In this document: in pieces, positions 1 through 7,876 of the stretch
Layout of the letters: each line of letters begins with the position of its first letter
How positions within the stretch are numbered: the first letter of the stretch is position 1
NCBI GenBank assembly: GCA_964655485.1
Contig: CAZZMS010000126.1
Coordinates: 1-15,983 of the forward strand
Direction of reading: 5' to 3'
From: JANWYU01 sp964655485
Lineage (GTDB): Bacteria; Bdellovibrionota; Bdellovibrionia; Bdellovibrionales; Bdellovibrionaceae
Length of the DNA: 15,983 nucleotides
The notes under the pieces: generated by a model
Database searches by the model: none
What the model was told of the DNA's origin: nothing
The model's input: the letters and a program-made list of their open reading frames with translations, nothing else
Translations under genes and position numbers: made by a program

Positions 1-1
1 G

Positions 2-100
2 CCTTATATGGACCAGGGACTTAAAACAGGAGTAAAAATTTATCAATATGATCCCTTTATCGAGCAATTTATTTTGCGTGATTGGGAGTCATTTAACTGA
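2..100 (+). CDS. C-terminal end of an unidentified protein (partial, cut by window edge)
   Basis: Frame 2 is open from the window edge to a TGA at 98-100 and would encode about 32 residues ending DPFIEQFILRDWESFN. The other two plus frames stop within the first 35 bases. The stretch is rich in aromatic and charged residues, like a real protein tail, and it would overlap the stop of the convergent nucleotidase gene by eight bases. Too little is visible to name a family, and no function is proposed. It could be a chance open frame. Confidence 0.4.
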   Translation, partial: PYMDQGLKTGVKIYQYDPFIEQFILRDWESFN

Positions 101-1469
101 TCAGCTCATGGGGCATTGGCCGGCGCGGTGCGCGAAAGTAACTGCGTGGAGATTGGGCCAACAAGTCGGCCAGCTTCGGCATATACACGCAAGCATAGCG
201 TTCCACTTGATAGGCAAAGTAACTTTCCTCGTTCCCCGAACGCATCAGGGCTCCCCAATAAGGATTGTAGGCTGCTTGTTGTTTTTTGATTAAAGCCGCA
301 ATTTGCCCGTCAATTTCAGATATTTGTTTTTGCAAGGGTTCGATTTCAGCATCCTCACAATCGTCGGGAGTTTCACATTTGTCTGTCATCAGCTGAGTGA
401 GGCGATTTTCTAGCGGCTCTTTAATGGCCATGAGTTTTTCAATCTCTTGCGAAATGGGCTTCGTTTTTAAGTTGGCGTCGATCTCATGCGCCAGCTCCTC
501 AATCACCATGGCGGTACGCCAGCCGCAATCTTTCTTTAAACGTAAAATATCTCCATAGATATGATCACCGATGTATAGAATTTCATCCGGTTGTAGGCGA
601 AGATCCTGAGTGATGTAGTGAGCACAACCTCCTTGATAAACCCCAGGCTGTAAAGGGGCATCAAAGTTACTCATAAGCCCCGTGCTCATGTCCACTTTCA
701 ATAGGGGTAACTTGTCATAGAAAAAACGAGGTTTTTGGGCCAAGGTGATGACAAACTCAAAAAGCTCACTCCAGTGGGGGTGTTCTTTCAAAAAAGGATT
801 AATGGCATAATCCAGTAACAATTTCGTGTAGTGAAAATCGGAGTTGGTTACGATAAATAACTTTTTCCCGTGTTTTTTATACTTCTCTAGGCCAGCGACA
901 ACCTCCGGCTCTTTGATGATAAATTGATTCAGTCTCTTGCGCACCTCTCCTTTAATCGAACCATCCCGATGCGCCTCATCCAAAGCGGCCAGCACGTCAT
1001 CAGCAATCACCGAAAAATCAGGAAGATGTAGCCCTGGCTGAGATTCCTTAAGATCCACCAACAGAGCCACCATCACCGCATGGCTGATGGAGAAGATGGT
1101 ATCAATGGCTTCATAGTTCGGATCGTTCAGATCAATGTAGGTGGATTGGTAAATCCGATTTTGCTCGCGAAAATCGATGGGGCGTAGCCCATGATAAGAC
1201 GAGCGAATCGCCGAGTGGCGGTTTAACTTGAGGAGATTACCGCGTTTTTTGTCTATGGCTAAACCACGAATGGCTTGTTGAAAATTAAACTTCAAAGCAC
1301 GAATAGCCTCAGGGTAACCTTTCGCAATAAGTTTATCTTTGATGGCCTGAAAAGAGAGCTCTTCAAAAGCCTCCCCATGGTAACGGATCAGGGTATGATC
1401 CATGTCAAAGCCGATGTAGCGAATTTTTTTTAAGTTGAGAGTGCGGTTTACAAAAACGTGCTGCGCCAT
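93..1469 (-). CDS. HAD-superfamily 5'-nucleotidase (IMP/GMP-specific, cN-II-like)
   Basis: Predicted cytosolic phosphatase acting on purine 5'-mononucleotides (IMP/GMP type), releasing nucleoside and phosphate. The HAD motifs appear in order. Motif I is DMDHT, with nucleophile D22, acid/base D24 and T26. Motif II is VTNSD around T208, the motif III lysine is probably K246, and motif IV is GDHIYGDI with acidic D302 and D307. The long cap between motifs I and II and the C-terminal block (RSGNEESYFAYQVERYACVYM, then PHE near the end) are typical of the cN-II-like family; 458 aa is a normal length. Residues about 338-400 look like a coiled coil. The start is fixed by a strong Shine-Dalgarno AGGAGG (1478-1483) eight bases upstream. 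It is divergent from hppD. Family assignment is firm; substrate preference is inferred. Confidence 0.9.
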   Translation of the reverse strand: MAQHVFVNRTLNLKKIRYIGFDMDHTLIRYHGEAFEELSFQAIKDKLIAKGYPEAIRALKFNFQQAIRGLAIDKKRGNLLKLNRHSAIRSSYHGLRPIDFREQNRIYQSTYIDLNDPNYEAIDTIFSISHAVMVALLVDLKESQPGLHLPDFSVIADDVLAALDEAHRDGSIKGEVRKRLNQFIIKEPEVVAGLEKYKKHGKKLFIVTNSDFHYTKLLLDYAINPFLKEHPHWSELFEFVITLAQKPRFFYDKLPLLKVDMSTGLMSNFDAPLQPGVYQGGCAHYITQDLRLQPDEILYIGDHIYGDILRLKKDCGWRTAMVIEELAHEIDANLKTKPISQEIEKLMAIKEPLENRLTQLMTDKCETPDDCEDAEIEPLQKQISEIDGQIAALIKKQQAAYNPYWGALMRSGNEESYFAYQVERYACVYMPKLADLLAQSPRSYFRAPRRPMPHELIS

Positions 1470-1533
1470 GAAAAAGGCCTCCTAAGGGTGTTAGTCTCGC
1501 AAAGCTTTTCGGCAAGCATCAAGTCTTTTTGTT

Positions 1534-1571
1534 TTGACCGCTGACAAAGCCCCTTTCTAAACTTAAGAAGG
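1534..1571 (+). promoter_or_regulatory. Candidate promoter and imperfect operator for hppD-hmgA
   Basis: TTGACC (1534-1539) and TCTAAA (1556-1561) are separated by 16 bases, a fair match to a vegetative -35/-10 pair. An imperfect palindrome, CCTTTCTAAAC/TTAAGAAGG (1552-1571, 14 of 20 positions symmetric), overlaps the -10 and could bind a repressor. Tyrosine-degradation operons are commonly repressed this way. The call is by eye only. Confidence 0.3.
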
Positions 1572-1644
1572 TCAAAAGCCCCCACGGTGTGAGGTCCAAC
1601 GGCGAGACCCAGCCGCTCTCAAAGGGGCGAGGGAGGAAGAGTTT

Positions 1645-2691
1645 ATGAGTCAGGGAGCCCAAAAAGTGGATAACCCCCTTGGTATTCGTGGTGTCAACGT
1701 AGTCGAGGTGAGTGGGGATGTGGAGTTTTTCCACCAAGTTCTGGTGCAAATGGGTTTTACGCAAATTGCAAAAAACGAAAGCGGGCATTTGGCCTTGTAC
1801 CGCCAAGGCGAGATGGATTTTGTACTCAATACCACTCCGGGAAGTTATGCCCAGAGATTTTTTGAGGCTCACGGGCCTTGTGTGAGTGGTTTTGGTTTCG
1901 TGGTAGAGGATGCCCATCGGGCTTTGAGCTTAGCCGTTCAGCGAGGGGCGAAAGCCTACGAGGAGGGCCAAGCTCTTCCTTTTCCTGCGGTCTACGGCAT
2001 TGGCGGAGCTTTGGTTTTCTTAGTGGATCAAAAAGGACTCAGGGCCTTTTACAACGAGCAGTTTGGTTTAGGTGAGGATCAACCTCATCCCGAGGGAGCG
2101 GGATTTATCAAAATCGATCATTTCACAAACAATGTTCCGCGTGGTGAAATGCAAAAGTGGTGTGATTTTTATGCGCGGGTGTTTGGGTTCTATGAAAATC
2201 GTTACTTTCACATCAAGGGTAAGCAAACGGGGCTGGAGTCTAAGGTGATGCGCTCTCCTTGTGGAACCTTCTCGATTCCCATCAATGAGCCCACGGAAGC
2301 CAAATCGCAAATTCAGGAATACCTGGATGAGTACAAGGGATCGGGAGTTCAGCATATCGCCATGCTGACCCCTCATATTCTTAAAACCATGGATCAACTC
2401 ACGCGTAGTGAAGTCCCTTTCATGCCCTCACCCCCAGATACCTATTACCGGGAAGTGAGTAAGCGGTTACCAAACTGGAAAGGGGATCCTGAACCCCTTC
2501 GGCAAAAAGGTATTCTCATTGATGGCGATGAGCACGGTTACCTTCTTCAGATTTTTACCAAGAATATGTTTGGTCCCATCTTTTTTGAGGTGATCCAGCG
2601 GGTAGGTCACGATGGCTTTGGTGAAGGTAACTTTCAAGCCTTGTTTGATGCGATTGAGCAGGATCAGCGAGAGAGGGGTTACTTAAAATAA
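1645..2691 (+). CDS. hppD: 4-hydroxyphenylpyruvate dioxygenase
   Basis: Non-haem Fe(II) enzyme that converts 4-hydroxyphenylpyruvate and O2 to homogentisate and CO2, the second step of tyrosine breakdown after transamination. Two VOC-fold halves are visible (about 10-145 and 155-330). The iron-binding triad is in place: H159 in KIDHFTNN, H237 in GVQHIAM and E315 in FFEVIQR. The C-terminal gate GEGNFQALFDAIEQDQ and final RGYL are diagnostic, and 348 aa is normal for bacterial HPPD. The ATG is preceded by GGGAGG (1631-1636). It lies 67 bases upstream of hmgA on the same strand, so the two successive enzymes are probably co-transcribed. No maleylacetoacetate isomerase or fumarylacetoacetase follows, so the last two steps must be encoded elsewhere. 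Confidence 0.97.
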   Translation: MSQGAQKVDNPLGIRGVNVVEVSGDVEFFHQVLVQMGFTQIAKNESGHLALYRQGEMDFVLNTTPGSYAQRFFEAHGPCVSGFGFVVEDAHRALSLAVQRGAKAYEEGQALPFPAVYGIGGALVFLVDQKGLRAFYNEQFGLGEDQPHPEGAGFIKIDHFTNNVPRGEMQKWCDFYARVFGFYENRYFHIKGKQTGLESKVMRSPCGTFSIPINEPTEAKSQIQEYLDEYKGSGVQHIAMLTPHILKTMDQLTRSEVPFMPSPPDTYYREVSKRLPNWKGDPEPLRQKGILIDGDEHGYLLQIFTKNMFGPIFFEVIQRVGHDGFGEGNFQALFDAIEQDQRERGYLK

Positions 2692-2758
2692 GTTCCGATG
2701 GTTTTTTTGGAATTATGATGCCAAGGATTTTCTAAGCGCATCAACATGAGAGGTCCCT

Positions 2759-3871
2759 ATGTATAATCACTTTCGTCAAGGCGTTTATACTGTTCAGGCA
2801 CATAAGGCCATTCCTGAGGGTTGTTTTGAGGAGGAGCAGGGGCGAAAAGGCTTTTTTGGGCCTGTCTCGCATTTGATTCGTCCCGAGCCTTCGACCCGCT
2901 GGACGCAGATTGAGGGTGACTTGCGGCCTCATTTGTTTGACACCCCTTCTTTACCCCAGTTACCGGGAGTGTGGCAGCGCTTACTTTATAACCACGATGT
3001 TACTCTGTATTGGTATCAGGAATCTGTTACCACAGAGGCCGTTCATTCGGCCTTTCGTAATGCCGACGGGGAGACATTATACTTCTGCCATGCGGGAGCT
3101 GGAAGTGTCGCTACCGAGTATGGAGATTTAGAGTATAAGACCGGACACTATGTCCTCATTCCAAAATGTGTGGCGCATGCGTTTCGCCCCACGGAGGCCT
3201 CTACGTTTTTAGTGATTGAAAATCGTCGGGGGCTTTTTCGTGAGCCTGATCGTGGGATGCTTGGGAAAAATGCCGTTTACGATCCCACAGCCTTTGGCAG
3301 ACCCGATATTGAAAGACAAAAGGCGAGAGTTAAAGAAGGTTTGTGGGATATCAAAAAAATCACCGTGAAGCGAGGGGGAAGGCTTACGGCTTTCTTCTAT
3401 GATCGTAATTACTTCGATGTCCTGGGTTGGAAAGGGGATTACTATCCGGTGACTTTGCACATTCAAGATTTGATGCCGCTATTGAGTGCTAGGGTTCATT
3501 TACCCCCAAGTGCGCATACCACCTTTGTGGCGGATCAGTTTGTGGTGTGCACTTTTTTGCCTCGCCCCCTTGAGTCTGATCCAGATGCTCTGAAAGTGCC
3601 TTTTTATCATCAAAATATCGACTATGACGAGGTGCTGTTTTATCATGCCGGTAACTTTTTTAGTCGAGATAATCTCAAGGCAGGGATGATCACCTTGCAT
3701 CCCGCAGGCTTCCCCCACGGACCACATCCCAAAGCGGTGAAAAGTATTGGTAACAAAACCCACACCGATGAAGTGGCTGTCATGGTAGATACATGGAACG
3801 CCTTGGAGATCGATCCCGTTTTTACTCAGGTAGAGGTTCCTAGCTACTGGCAGTCGTGGCAGGAGAAGTAA
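2759..3871 (+). CDS. hmgA: Homogentisate 1,2-dioxygenase (short bacterial form)
   Basis: Cupin-fold Fe(II) ring-cleavage enzyme that converts homogentisate and O2 to maleylacetoacetate. The C-terminal active site is visible: H284 and E291 in YHQNIDYDEV, then H314 and H320 in LHPAGFPHGPH. These correspond to H335, E341, H365 and H371 of the human enzyme. The HGPHP and NIDxDEV signatures fit the shorter bacterial clade (370 aa here, against about 430-445 in Pseudomonas and human), so the spacing from first His to Glu is one residue longer than in the human enzyme. The start is supported by GAGAGG (2748-2753). It is probably co-transcribed with hppD. Intergenic sequence and a 7-bp hairpin without a T-run follow, so no clear terminator is seen. 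Confidence 0.94.
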   Translation: MYNHFRQGVYTVQAHKAIPEGCFEEEQGRKGFFGPVSHLIRPEPSTRWTQIEGDLRPHLFDTPSLPQLPGVWQRLLYNHDVTLYWYQESVTTEAVHSAFRNADGETLYFCHAGAGSVATEYGDLEYKTGHYVLIPKCVAHAFRPTEASTFLVIENRRGLFREPDRGMLGKNAVYDPTAFGRPDIERQKARVKEGLWDIKKITVKRGGRLTAFFYDRNYFDVLGWKGDYYPVTLHIQDLMPLLSARVHLPPSAHTTFVADQFVVCTFLPRPLESDPDALKVPFYHQNIDYDEVLFYHAGNFFSRDNLKAGMITLHPAGFPHGPHPKAVKSIGNKTHTDEVAVMVDTWNALEIDPVFTQVEVPSYWQSWQEK

Positions 3872-4082
3872 TCTCCACCGACTCATCAGAAACTTGAGCT
3901 TTGGAGGGGGCTCCCTCTCAACGGATTGTGCGGAGCCCAGGATGATCAAGCTTAGCTAAAGGTCTAGTCGCACTTGTGTTTTTCCGAAAGCTACCGTTGA
4001 GATTCAGTGAGCCTTGTGCTGTTTTCCAACTTAGTGTTACTGGGGAACACACGGCTCAACGGTCCGAGCGGAGGTGGAAACA

Positions 4083-5720
4083 ATGCGCGATTGGACGATT
4101 TCAAAAAAAATTTGGCTGGGATTAGGATTAATCACTCTCAACGGTTTGGCCGTAGGTTTGTATGCTTTCTACGGCTTGAACATATTGAACAAAGTCAATG
4201 CGGCTAGCGAAGTGAAACAAGAGTTTCTGACCCGAGAGATAGATCATTTAAAATGGGTCAATCAGTTAAAAAAAGATCTGCGGGACAAAAAAGATCTCTC
4301 TGTGCAGAAGGACCCAACACAATGTGGCTTAGGTAAGTGGTATTATGGACAGGGGCGTAAAAATGCCATGGAGCAATTCCCTGCGATTGGGGAGCTTTTG
4401 GCTAAATTGGAGGAGCCCCACAAAAAACTCCACGAACAGGCTCATGAAATTCAAAAAATGATAGAAGAGCAAAAATGGGCTGAAGCGCAAGCCGTGGTGG
4501 TCTCGGAGGTGGAACCTATTTTGGCGGAAATTCAAGGGCTTTTAGGGCAAGTGCGTAAGTCCATGGACGAAGAAATCGCTCGCTATGGCACCAACTCCTC
4601 AGAGATCGCTAAGCAGTTTGTTTTGATCATGAACTTGATTCTTGTTCTTTTGGTCGTGCTCAGTGGAGTGATGGGTTACTTTTTAGTTCGTTCGGTAGTA
4701 AGCCCAGTGGAGAAGGTATTAGCCCAAGTGAAAAAAGTCGCCCAATCCTTGGGACTTTACGCCAATAAAATCCGCGATGTGAATGAAAACTTGGTGGCCA
4801 CCAGCAGCTCCCAGGCTGCAGCCTCGCAAGAAACCGCTGCGAGTGTGGCAGAAATCGAATCTATTGCTGCCAAGAACGCCGAGAACGGACGTTTTGTAAA
4901 AGAAAATGCCGATCAAACCCTAGAATCGGTGAACCTCGGTTACCAGCGTGTCGAGCAAATTCGTGAGCATACACAACAATTGGATGCTATGGGAGAAAGC
5001 TTAAGACAGCACGTGCAGGATAACGAGCAGGAGCTACGAACCATTGTTCAACTGATTCAAAAAATCAACGAGCGAGTGAGCTCCATCCACGAAATCGTCT
5101 TTCAAACAAAATTACTTTCATTTAACGCCTCTGTAGAAGCGGCTCGTGCTGGGGCTAGTGGGGCTGGTTTTGCCGTGGTTGCTGAAGAAGTGAGAAAGCT
5201 TGCTGAGATGAGCGGGCAAGTCGCCCATCAAATCACCGAGCTCGTGTCCAGCAGTGAGCAACAAGTAAAATCCATCATCGAAGGTACTAAGGAGCGATTT
5301 GAAGCCTTACTGCACGAAAACCAAAGTCATCTCAGTGAAAACCGTTCTTCAGTAGAGGAGCTTTTTGAAGTGTTTTCGCAAATTAAAGATCAAGTGCAAA
5401 AGGTGACGGACTTAGTGTCTGATATGGCGCAAAGTAACCAAGAACAACAGTTGGGCTTTTCCGAGATTTCAAAAGCCGTGCAGAACATTGATTCAGCCGT
5501 GCAACAAACTCAGCATGCTATTCGGGACTCCGCTCAAGTGAGCCGTGAGTTAGCCCAAGAGGTGGAGTCTTTAGAAAGCAGCGTGCAAGTACTAAAAAGT
5601 TTCGTAGAGAGCAATAAGGAATTTCATTCGCCACGTTCTGCGGGACGAGGGCGTCCTGAGGCGACCAAGCGCTCGCACCCTGAGGAATCAACGAGCACTC
5701 CACTCCCCAAGGCTGCTTAA
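4083..5720 (+). CDS. Methyl-accepting chemotaxis protein with N-terminal CZB zinc-binding domain
   Basis: Transmembrane chemoreceptor that would signal through CheW/CheA. I choose ATG 4083 (545 aa) over the in-frame GTG at 4074 because GGAGG (4070-4074) sits eight bases before the ATG and overlaps the GTG. TM1 is about residues 8-32 and TM2 about 179-203. The intervening segment carries a chemoreceptor zinc-binding pattern, H55 (HLKW), C81 (CGLGKWYY), H113 and H117 (PHKKLH), which is the 3His/1Cys set of CZB domains. A long cytoplasmic coiled coil follows, with the signalling hairpin at about 335-375 (VFQTKLLSFNASVEAARAG, then GFAVVAEEVRKLAE). No CheR-docking pentapeptide ends the protein; the tail is Ser/Pro-rich. 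Its 3' end overlaps the convergent amidase gene by 33 bases. Ligand unknown; zinc, redox or oxidant sensing is suggested by the domain. Confidence 0.93.
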   Translation: MRDWTISKKIWLGLGLITLNGLAVGLYAFYGLNILNKVNAASEVKQEFLTREIDHLKWVNQLKKDLRDKKDLSVQKDPTQCGLGKWYYGQGRKNAMEQFPAIGELLAKLEEPHKKLHEQAHEIQKMIEEQKWAEAQAVVVSEVEPILAEIQGLLGQVRKSMDEEIARYGTNSSEIAKQFVLIMNLILVLLVVLSGVMGYFLVRSVVSPVEKVLAQVKKVAQSLGLYANKIRDVNENLVATSSSQAAASQETAASVAEIESIAAKNAENGRFVKENADQTLESVNLGYQRVEQIREHTQQLDAMGESLRQHVQDNEQELRTIVQLIQKINERVSSIHEIVFQTKLLSFNASVEAARAGASGAGFAVVAEEVRKLAEMSGQVAHQITELVSSSEQQVKSIIEGTKERFEALLHENQSHLSENRSSVEELFEVFSQIKDQVQKVTDLVSDMAQSNQEQQLGFSEISKAVQNIDSAVQQTQHAIRDSAQVSRELAQEVESLESSVQVLKSFVESNKEFHSPRSAGRGRPEATKRSHPEESTSTPLPKAA

Positions 5721-6362
5721 AATGGCTGGGACATGAGTGCGTAAAACCTCGGGTAAAGGTAGGCCTCGTTCGATCTCGTAAGTCAATGTGGGCCAGCCCC
5801 GCTCTAAACCGGCGTAGGTTCCAAGCGAGCCCGGCGTAGGGTAACCAATGTCAGTATCTATGCGGTAACCGATCCGCTTGGCGAGAAGCTCGGCAAAACG
5901 CAGGCAGTCGCCATTCACATTGAGTACGGGATACCACGAGTGTAGGCTGATAATGAGAGCGGGTTTTAGCTCGTCTAACAAGCGCACCAAAGCCTGATTT
6001 TCCGGTTCACTGAGTGGGTAGGGTCCGGGTTGGTATCGGGGGTTTTTCACCTCAGCGGTCCAATCCTTGGTGGGAAGATTACGGTTTAAATCCACCCCAT
6101 GAAAGTTCGAGCGTGTTTTGAGTAACACACCATCCACATTAAAACGAGGGATAAGATGCAAGTGGAAAGGCCATGAGTGATTTTCTGGCTTTTGTAGTTC
6201 GCGAAGTAATCCCAAAGCCGCTGTTACCCCTTCGGTTTCGTCTCCATGCACACCCCCCAGGATGAGCACATTCGGTAACTGCCCACTCGTAGCGCCCCAA
6301 GAATGCATTTCTATGGGTAGGCCAAGAGCACTGAAGCCGATGAACGACATTTGCGAAGTCAT
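5688..6362 (-). CDS. M14-family zinc peptidase, MpaA-like murein peptide amidase
   Basis: Predicted zinc carboxypeptidase of the M14 / succinylglutamate desuccinylase-aspartoacylase group. The motifs are present: zinc ligands H39 and E42 in GGVHGDE, substrate-binding N93-R94 in DLNRN, third ligand H141 in SLHSWYP, and a catalytic glutamate (E196) in LTYEIERG. MpaA cleaves the gamma-D-Glu-diaminopimelate bond of murein tripeptide, and 224 aa fits that small class. It has no signal peptide, so it should act on imported peptides in the cytosol. It starts 20 bases after the coiled-coil gene and is the last gene of the minus-strand cluster that includes murI, which supports a role in peptidoglycan recycling. 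No Shine-Dalgarno precedes the ATG, only an A/T-rich run, so translation may be coupled to the upstream gene. Substrate is inferred. Confidence 0.82.
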   Translation of the reverse strand: MTSQMSFIGFSALGLPIEMHSWGATSGQLPNVLILGGVHGDETEGVTAALGLLRELQKPENHSWPFHLHLIPRFNVDGVLLKTRSNFHGVDLNRNLPTKDWTAEVKNPRYQPGPYPLSEPENQALVRLLDELKPALIISLHSWYPVLNVNGDCLRFAELLAKRIGYRIDTDIGYPTPGSLGTYAGLERGWPTLTYEIERGLPLPEVLRTHVPAILSSLGEWSAR

Positions 6363-6382
6363 AATTTTTTTATTTTTGCGTC

Positions 6383-6898
6383 TTAAAAAAGTTTAGTGAG
6401 TAAGCCCGTACCAAGTACGGTTCCGATAATCCAATAGATCAACTGTTGGTGTGATCTGACCAGATCCTGACGGAGAGACTGTACCTCCGAGCGTAGCTGA
6501 ACGATATCTTGTTTCACTTGCTGCATATCTTGTTTCAAGACCTGCACGTCTTGCTTGAGGACTTGTACATCTTGTTTTAGGACCTGCACGTCTTGCTTGA
6601 GGACTTGCACCTCTTGTTTTAGGACCTGCACGTCTTGCTTAAGGACTTGTACATCTTGTTTTAGCTGACTGACGTCTTGTTTCACTTGCTCCAAGTCGGT
6701 CCTTAGCAGCGAAGTCTCCCGCCTTTGGCTTTCACCCTCTTGTACGATCTTAAGCTCAAGCTCTTTGATATCGCTGTGGCTAGCCGTCTGTTCAAAGCGC
6801 ACTTGCTCAATCAGAGACACCACCCGTTTGGCTTTGTCAGCCCCCAGGTTTTCTTGTAATTCAGTAAAAAGCTCAAGAGCGGTCGCGCCTAAATTCAT
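6383..6898 (-). CDS. Tail-anchored repetitive coiled-coil protein (DUF1640/CCDC90-like)
   Basis: No catalytic domain is recognised. Residues 1-45 form a conserved-looking head (LGADKAKRVVSLIEQVRF), then about residues 45-150 are a near-uninterrupted heptad coiled coil dominated by VQVLKQD units. A single C-terminal hydrophobic segment (YWIIGTVLGTGLLTKLF) would anchor it in the membrane with the coil in the cytoplasm. This layout resembles the DUF1640/CCDC90 family, whose function is not well established. The middle is encoded by a 42-bp tandem DNA repeat (6539-6664), so length is likely to vary between strains. The start is fixed by an in-frame TAG four codons upstream. No Shine-Dalgarno is present. 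It sits between murI and the murein amidase. Confidence 0.8.
   Translation of the reverse strand: MNLGATALELFTELQENLGADKAKRVVSLIEQVRFEQTASHSDIKELELKIVQEGESQRRETSLLRTDLEQVKQDVSQLKQDVQVLKQDVQVLKQEVQVLKQDVQVLKQDVQVLKQDVQVLKQDMQQVKQDIVQLRSEVQSLRQDLVRSHQQLIYWIIGTVLGTGLLTKLF
6539..6664 (-). repeat. Three tandem 42-bp repeats, each two alternating 21-bp variants
   Basis: Six consecutive 21-bp units fill exactly 126 bp. Type A (GACCTGCACGTCTTGCTTGAG as read on the plus strand, minor variant in the third copy) alternates with type B (GACTTGTACATCTTGTTTTAG, two changes in the second copy). The two types differ mostly at synonymous positions and all encode KQ(D/E)VQVL heptads. More degenerate units flank the block on both sides. 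The A-B-A-B-A-B order implies that the 42-bp unit, not the 21-bp one, was the last to be amplified. Confidence 0.95.
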
Positions 6899-6909
6899 GT
6901 TAGCAGTCT

Positions 6910-6915
6910 ATCATA
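6910..6915 (-). promoter_or_regulatory. Possible -10 box close to the coiled-coil gene start
   Basis: On the minus strand TATGAT lies 11 bases before the ATG at 6898. A transcript from it would carry almost no 5' leader, matching the absence of a Shine-Dalgarno. No convincing -35 is seen, so this is weak. Confidence 0.2.
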
Positions 6916-6964
6916 AGCTTAAGAATGCCACAAGACGAATCGATCAGGGTCAATTTTTCTCCCC

Positions 6965-7876
6965 CTAATGTCCCCGGGGGGGCTTCATCCATTCAATGTC
7001 TGGTATGTCGGGTATTTCCAAAATGGTTTGCACTAACCCACGCCAAGTCGTACTGGGTTTTTCTGAGACTAAGATCTTTAAACGTTGATCGAGGGAAGGG
7101 GAGTCCGAAGACGTGTTTACCTCGAGGGGGCTTAGCCCAATAGATTCTGAAGACTGTGCAAAGTCCCCCCCCTGCCGTTGGGCCTCTCCTGGCGTAGAAT
7201 CTCTACTTTGCGCCATAAAAAAAGATGTTAACCTCTCCACGAGTACGGGACCTGCGTGAACCAGCTCCGGATGCAAGGGCGACATCGCTTTTAGAATGGT
7301 ATGACTAATAATGGGATAATGAGTGCAACCCAAAACTAGGGTGTCACAGGCTTTTTCGCGCAAAGGAGTCAGATAACGATAGGCCACAAGGTTGGTGATG
7401 GGATCATCGATCCAGCCTTCTTCGATTAAGGGGACAAACAGGGGGCAGGCCTGTTCGGTTACTTGAGCCTCTGGTAACACTTGATGGATCCAGCGCGAAA
7501 AGACCCCCTGGCTGATGGTGGCTCGGGTAGCAATCACCCCGATACGACCGTGGGTCGAAATTTGAGCGGCCTCTTCGGCGATGGGCCTCAGGACATCAAA
7601 GAGAGGAATATCTAACCAGTGCGACTCGCGCACTTGAGTGCTAGCGGAATGGCAAGCAACAACAATGGCTTCTGGCCTCTCTTCAGCCAGCAGATTTAAG
7701 CCCTCTTCTAGGTAACGGCGAATCATCTCCGGAGTTTTGTTACCATAAGGTAAGCGAGCTAAATCTCCGAAATAGATAAACTCGGATTGGGGAAATGCGG
7801 TAAGAAAGGGGTTTAAAACGGTAAGCCCTCCAAGACCTGAGTCAAAAAAAGCTAGTTTACGTGGGCTTAACACCAT
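6965..7876 (-). CDS. murI: Glutamate racemase
   Basis: Cofactor-independent racemase supplying D-glutamate for peptidoglycan precursors. Numbering here is for the longest frame (start 7900). Visible are FFDSGLGGLTVL with D20 and S21, YFGDLARLPYG, first catalytic cysteine C83 in VVACHSAS, E160 in PLIEEG, and second catalytic cysteine C192 in LGCTHYP. The usual CNT around the first cysteine reads CHS, an unusual change. A Ser/Gln-rich insertion at about 232-268 lengthens the C-terminal part beyond the usual 260-270 aa. The start is uncertain: ATGs at 7900, 7891 and 7876 are all in frame. I prefer 7876 because its length fits the family and an AAGG lies just upstream; all three overlap the end of the preceding IMPDH-like gene, suggesting translational coupling. 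Confidence 0.9.
   Translation of the reverse strand: MVLSPRKLAFFDSGLGGLTVLNPFLTAFPQSEFIYFGDLARLPYGNKTPEMIRRYLEEGLNLLAEERPEAIVVACHSASTQVRESHWLDIPLFDVLRPIAEEAAQISTHGRIGVIATRATISQGVFSRWIHQVLPEAQVTEQACPLFVPLIEEGWIDDPITNLVAYRYLTPLREKACDTLVLGCTHYPIISHTILKAMSPLHPELVHAGPVLVERLTSFFMAQSRDSTPGEAQRQGGDFAQSSESIGLSPLEVNTSSDSPSLDQRLKILVSEKPSTTWRGLVQTILEIPDIPDIEWMKPPRGH

Noticed and set aside
1549..1628. Inverted repeat GCCCCTTT/AAAGGGGC around the hppD leader acting as an SD-hiding switch
   Set aside because: The left arm overlaps the putative -10, so it would not be in the transcript; likely coincidence.
1519..1917. 132-aa minus-strand frame over the hppD start
   Set aside because: It lies mostly antisense to the unmistakable hppD coding sequence and shows no family features.
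3908..3938. Terminator after hmgA: GGGCTCC/GGAGCCC hairpin
   Set aside because: The 7-bp stem is perfect but the loop is 17 bases and no T-run follows, so intrinsic termination is not supported.
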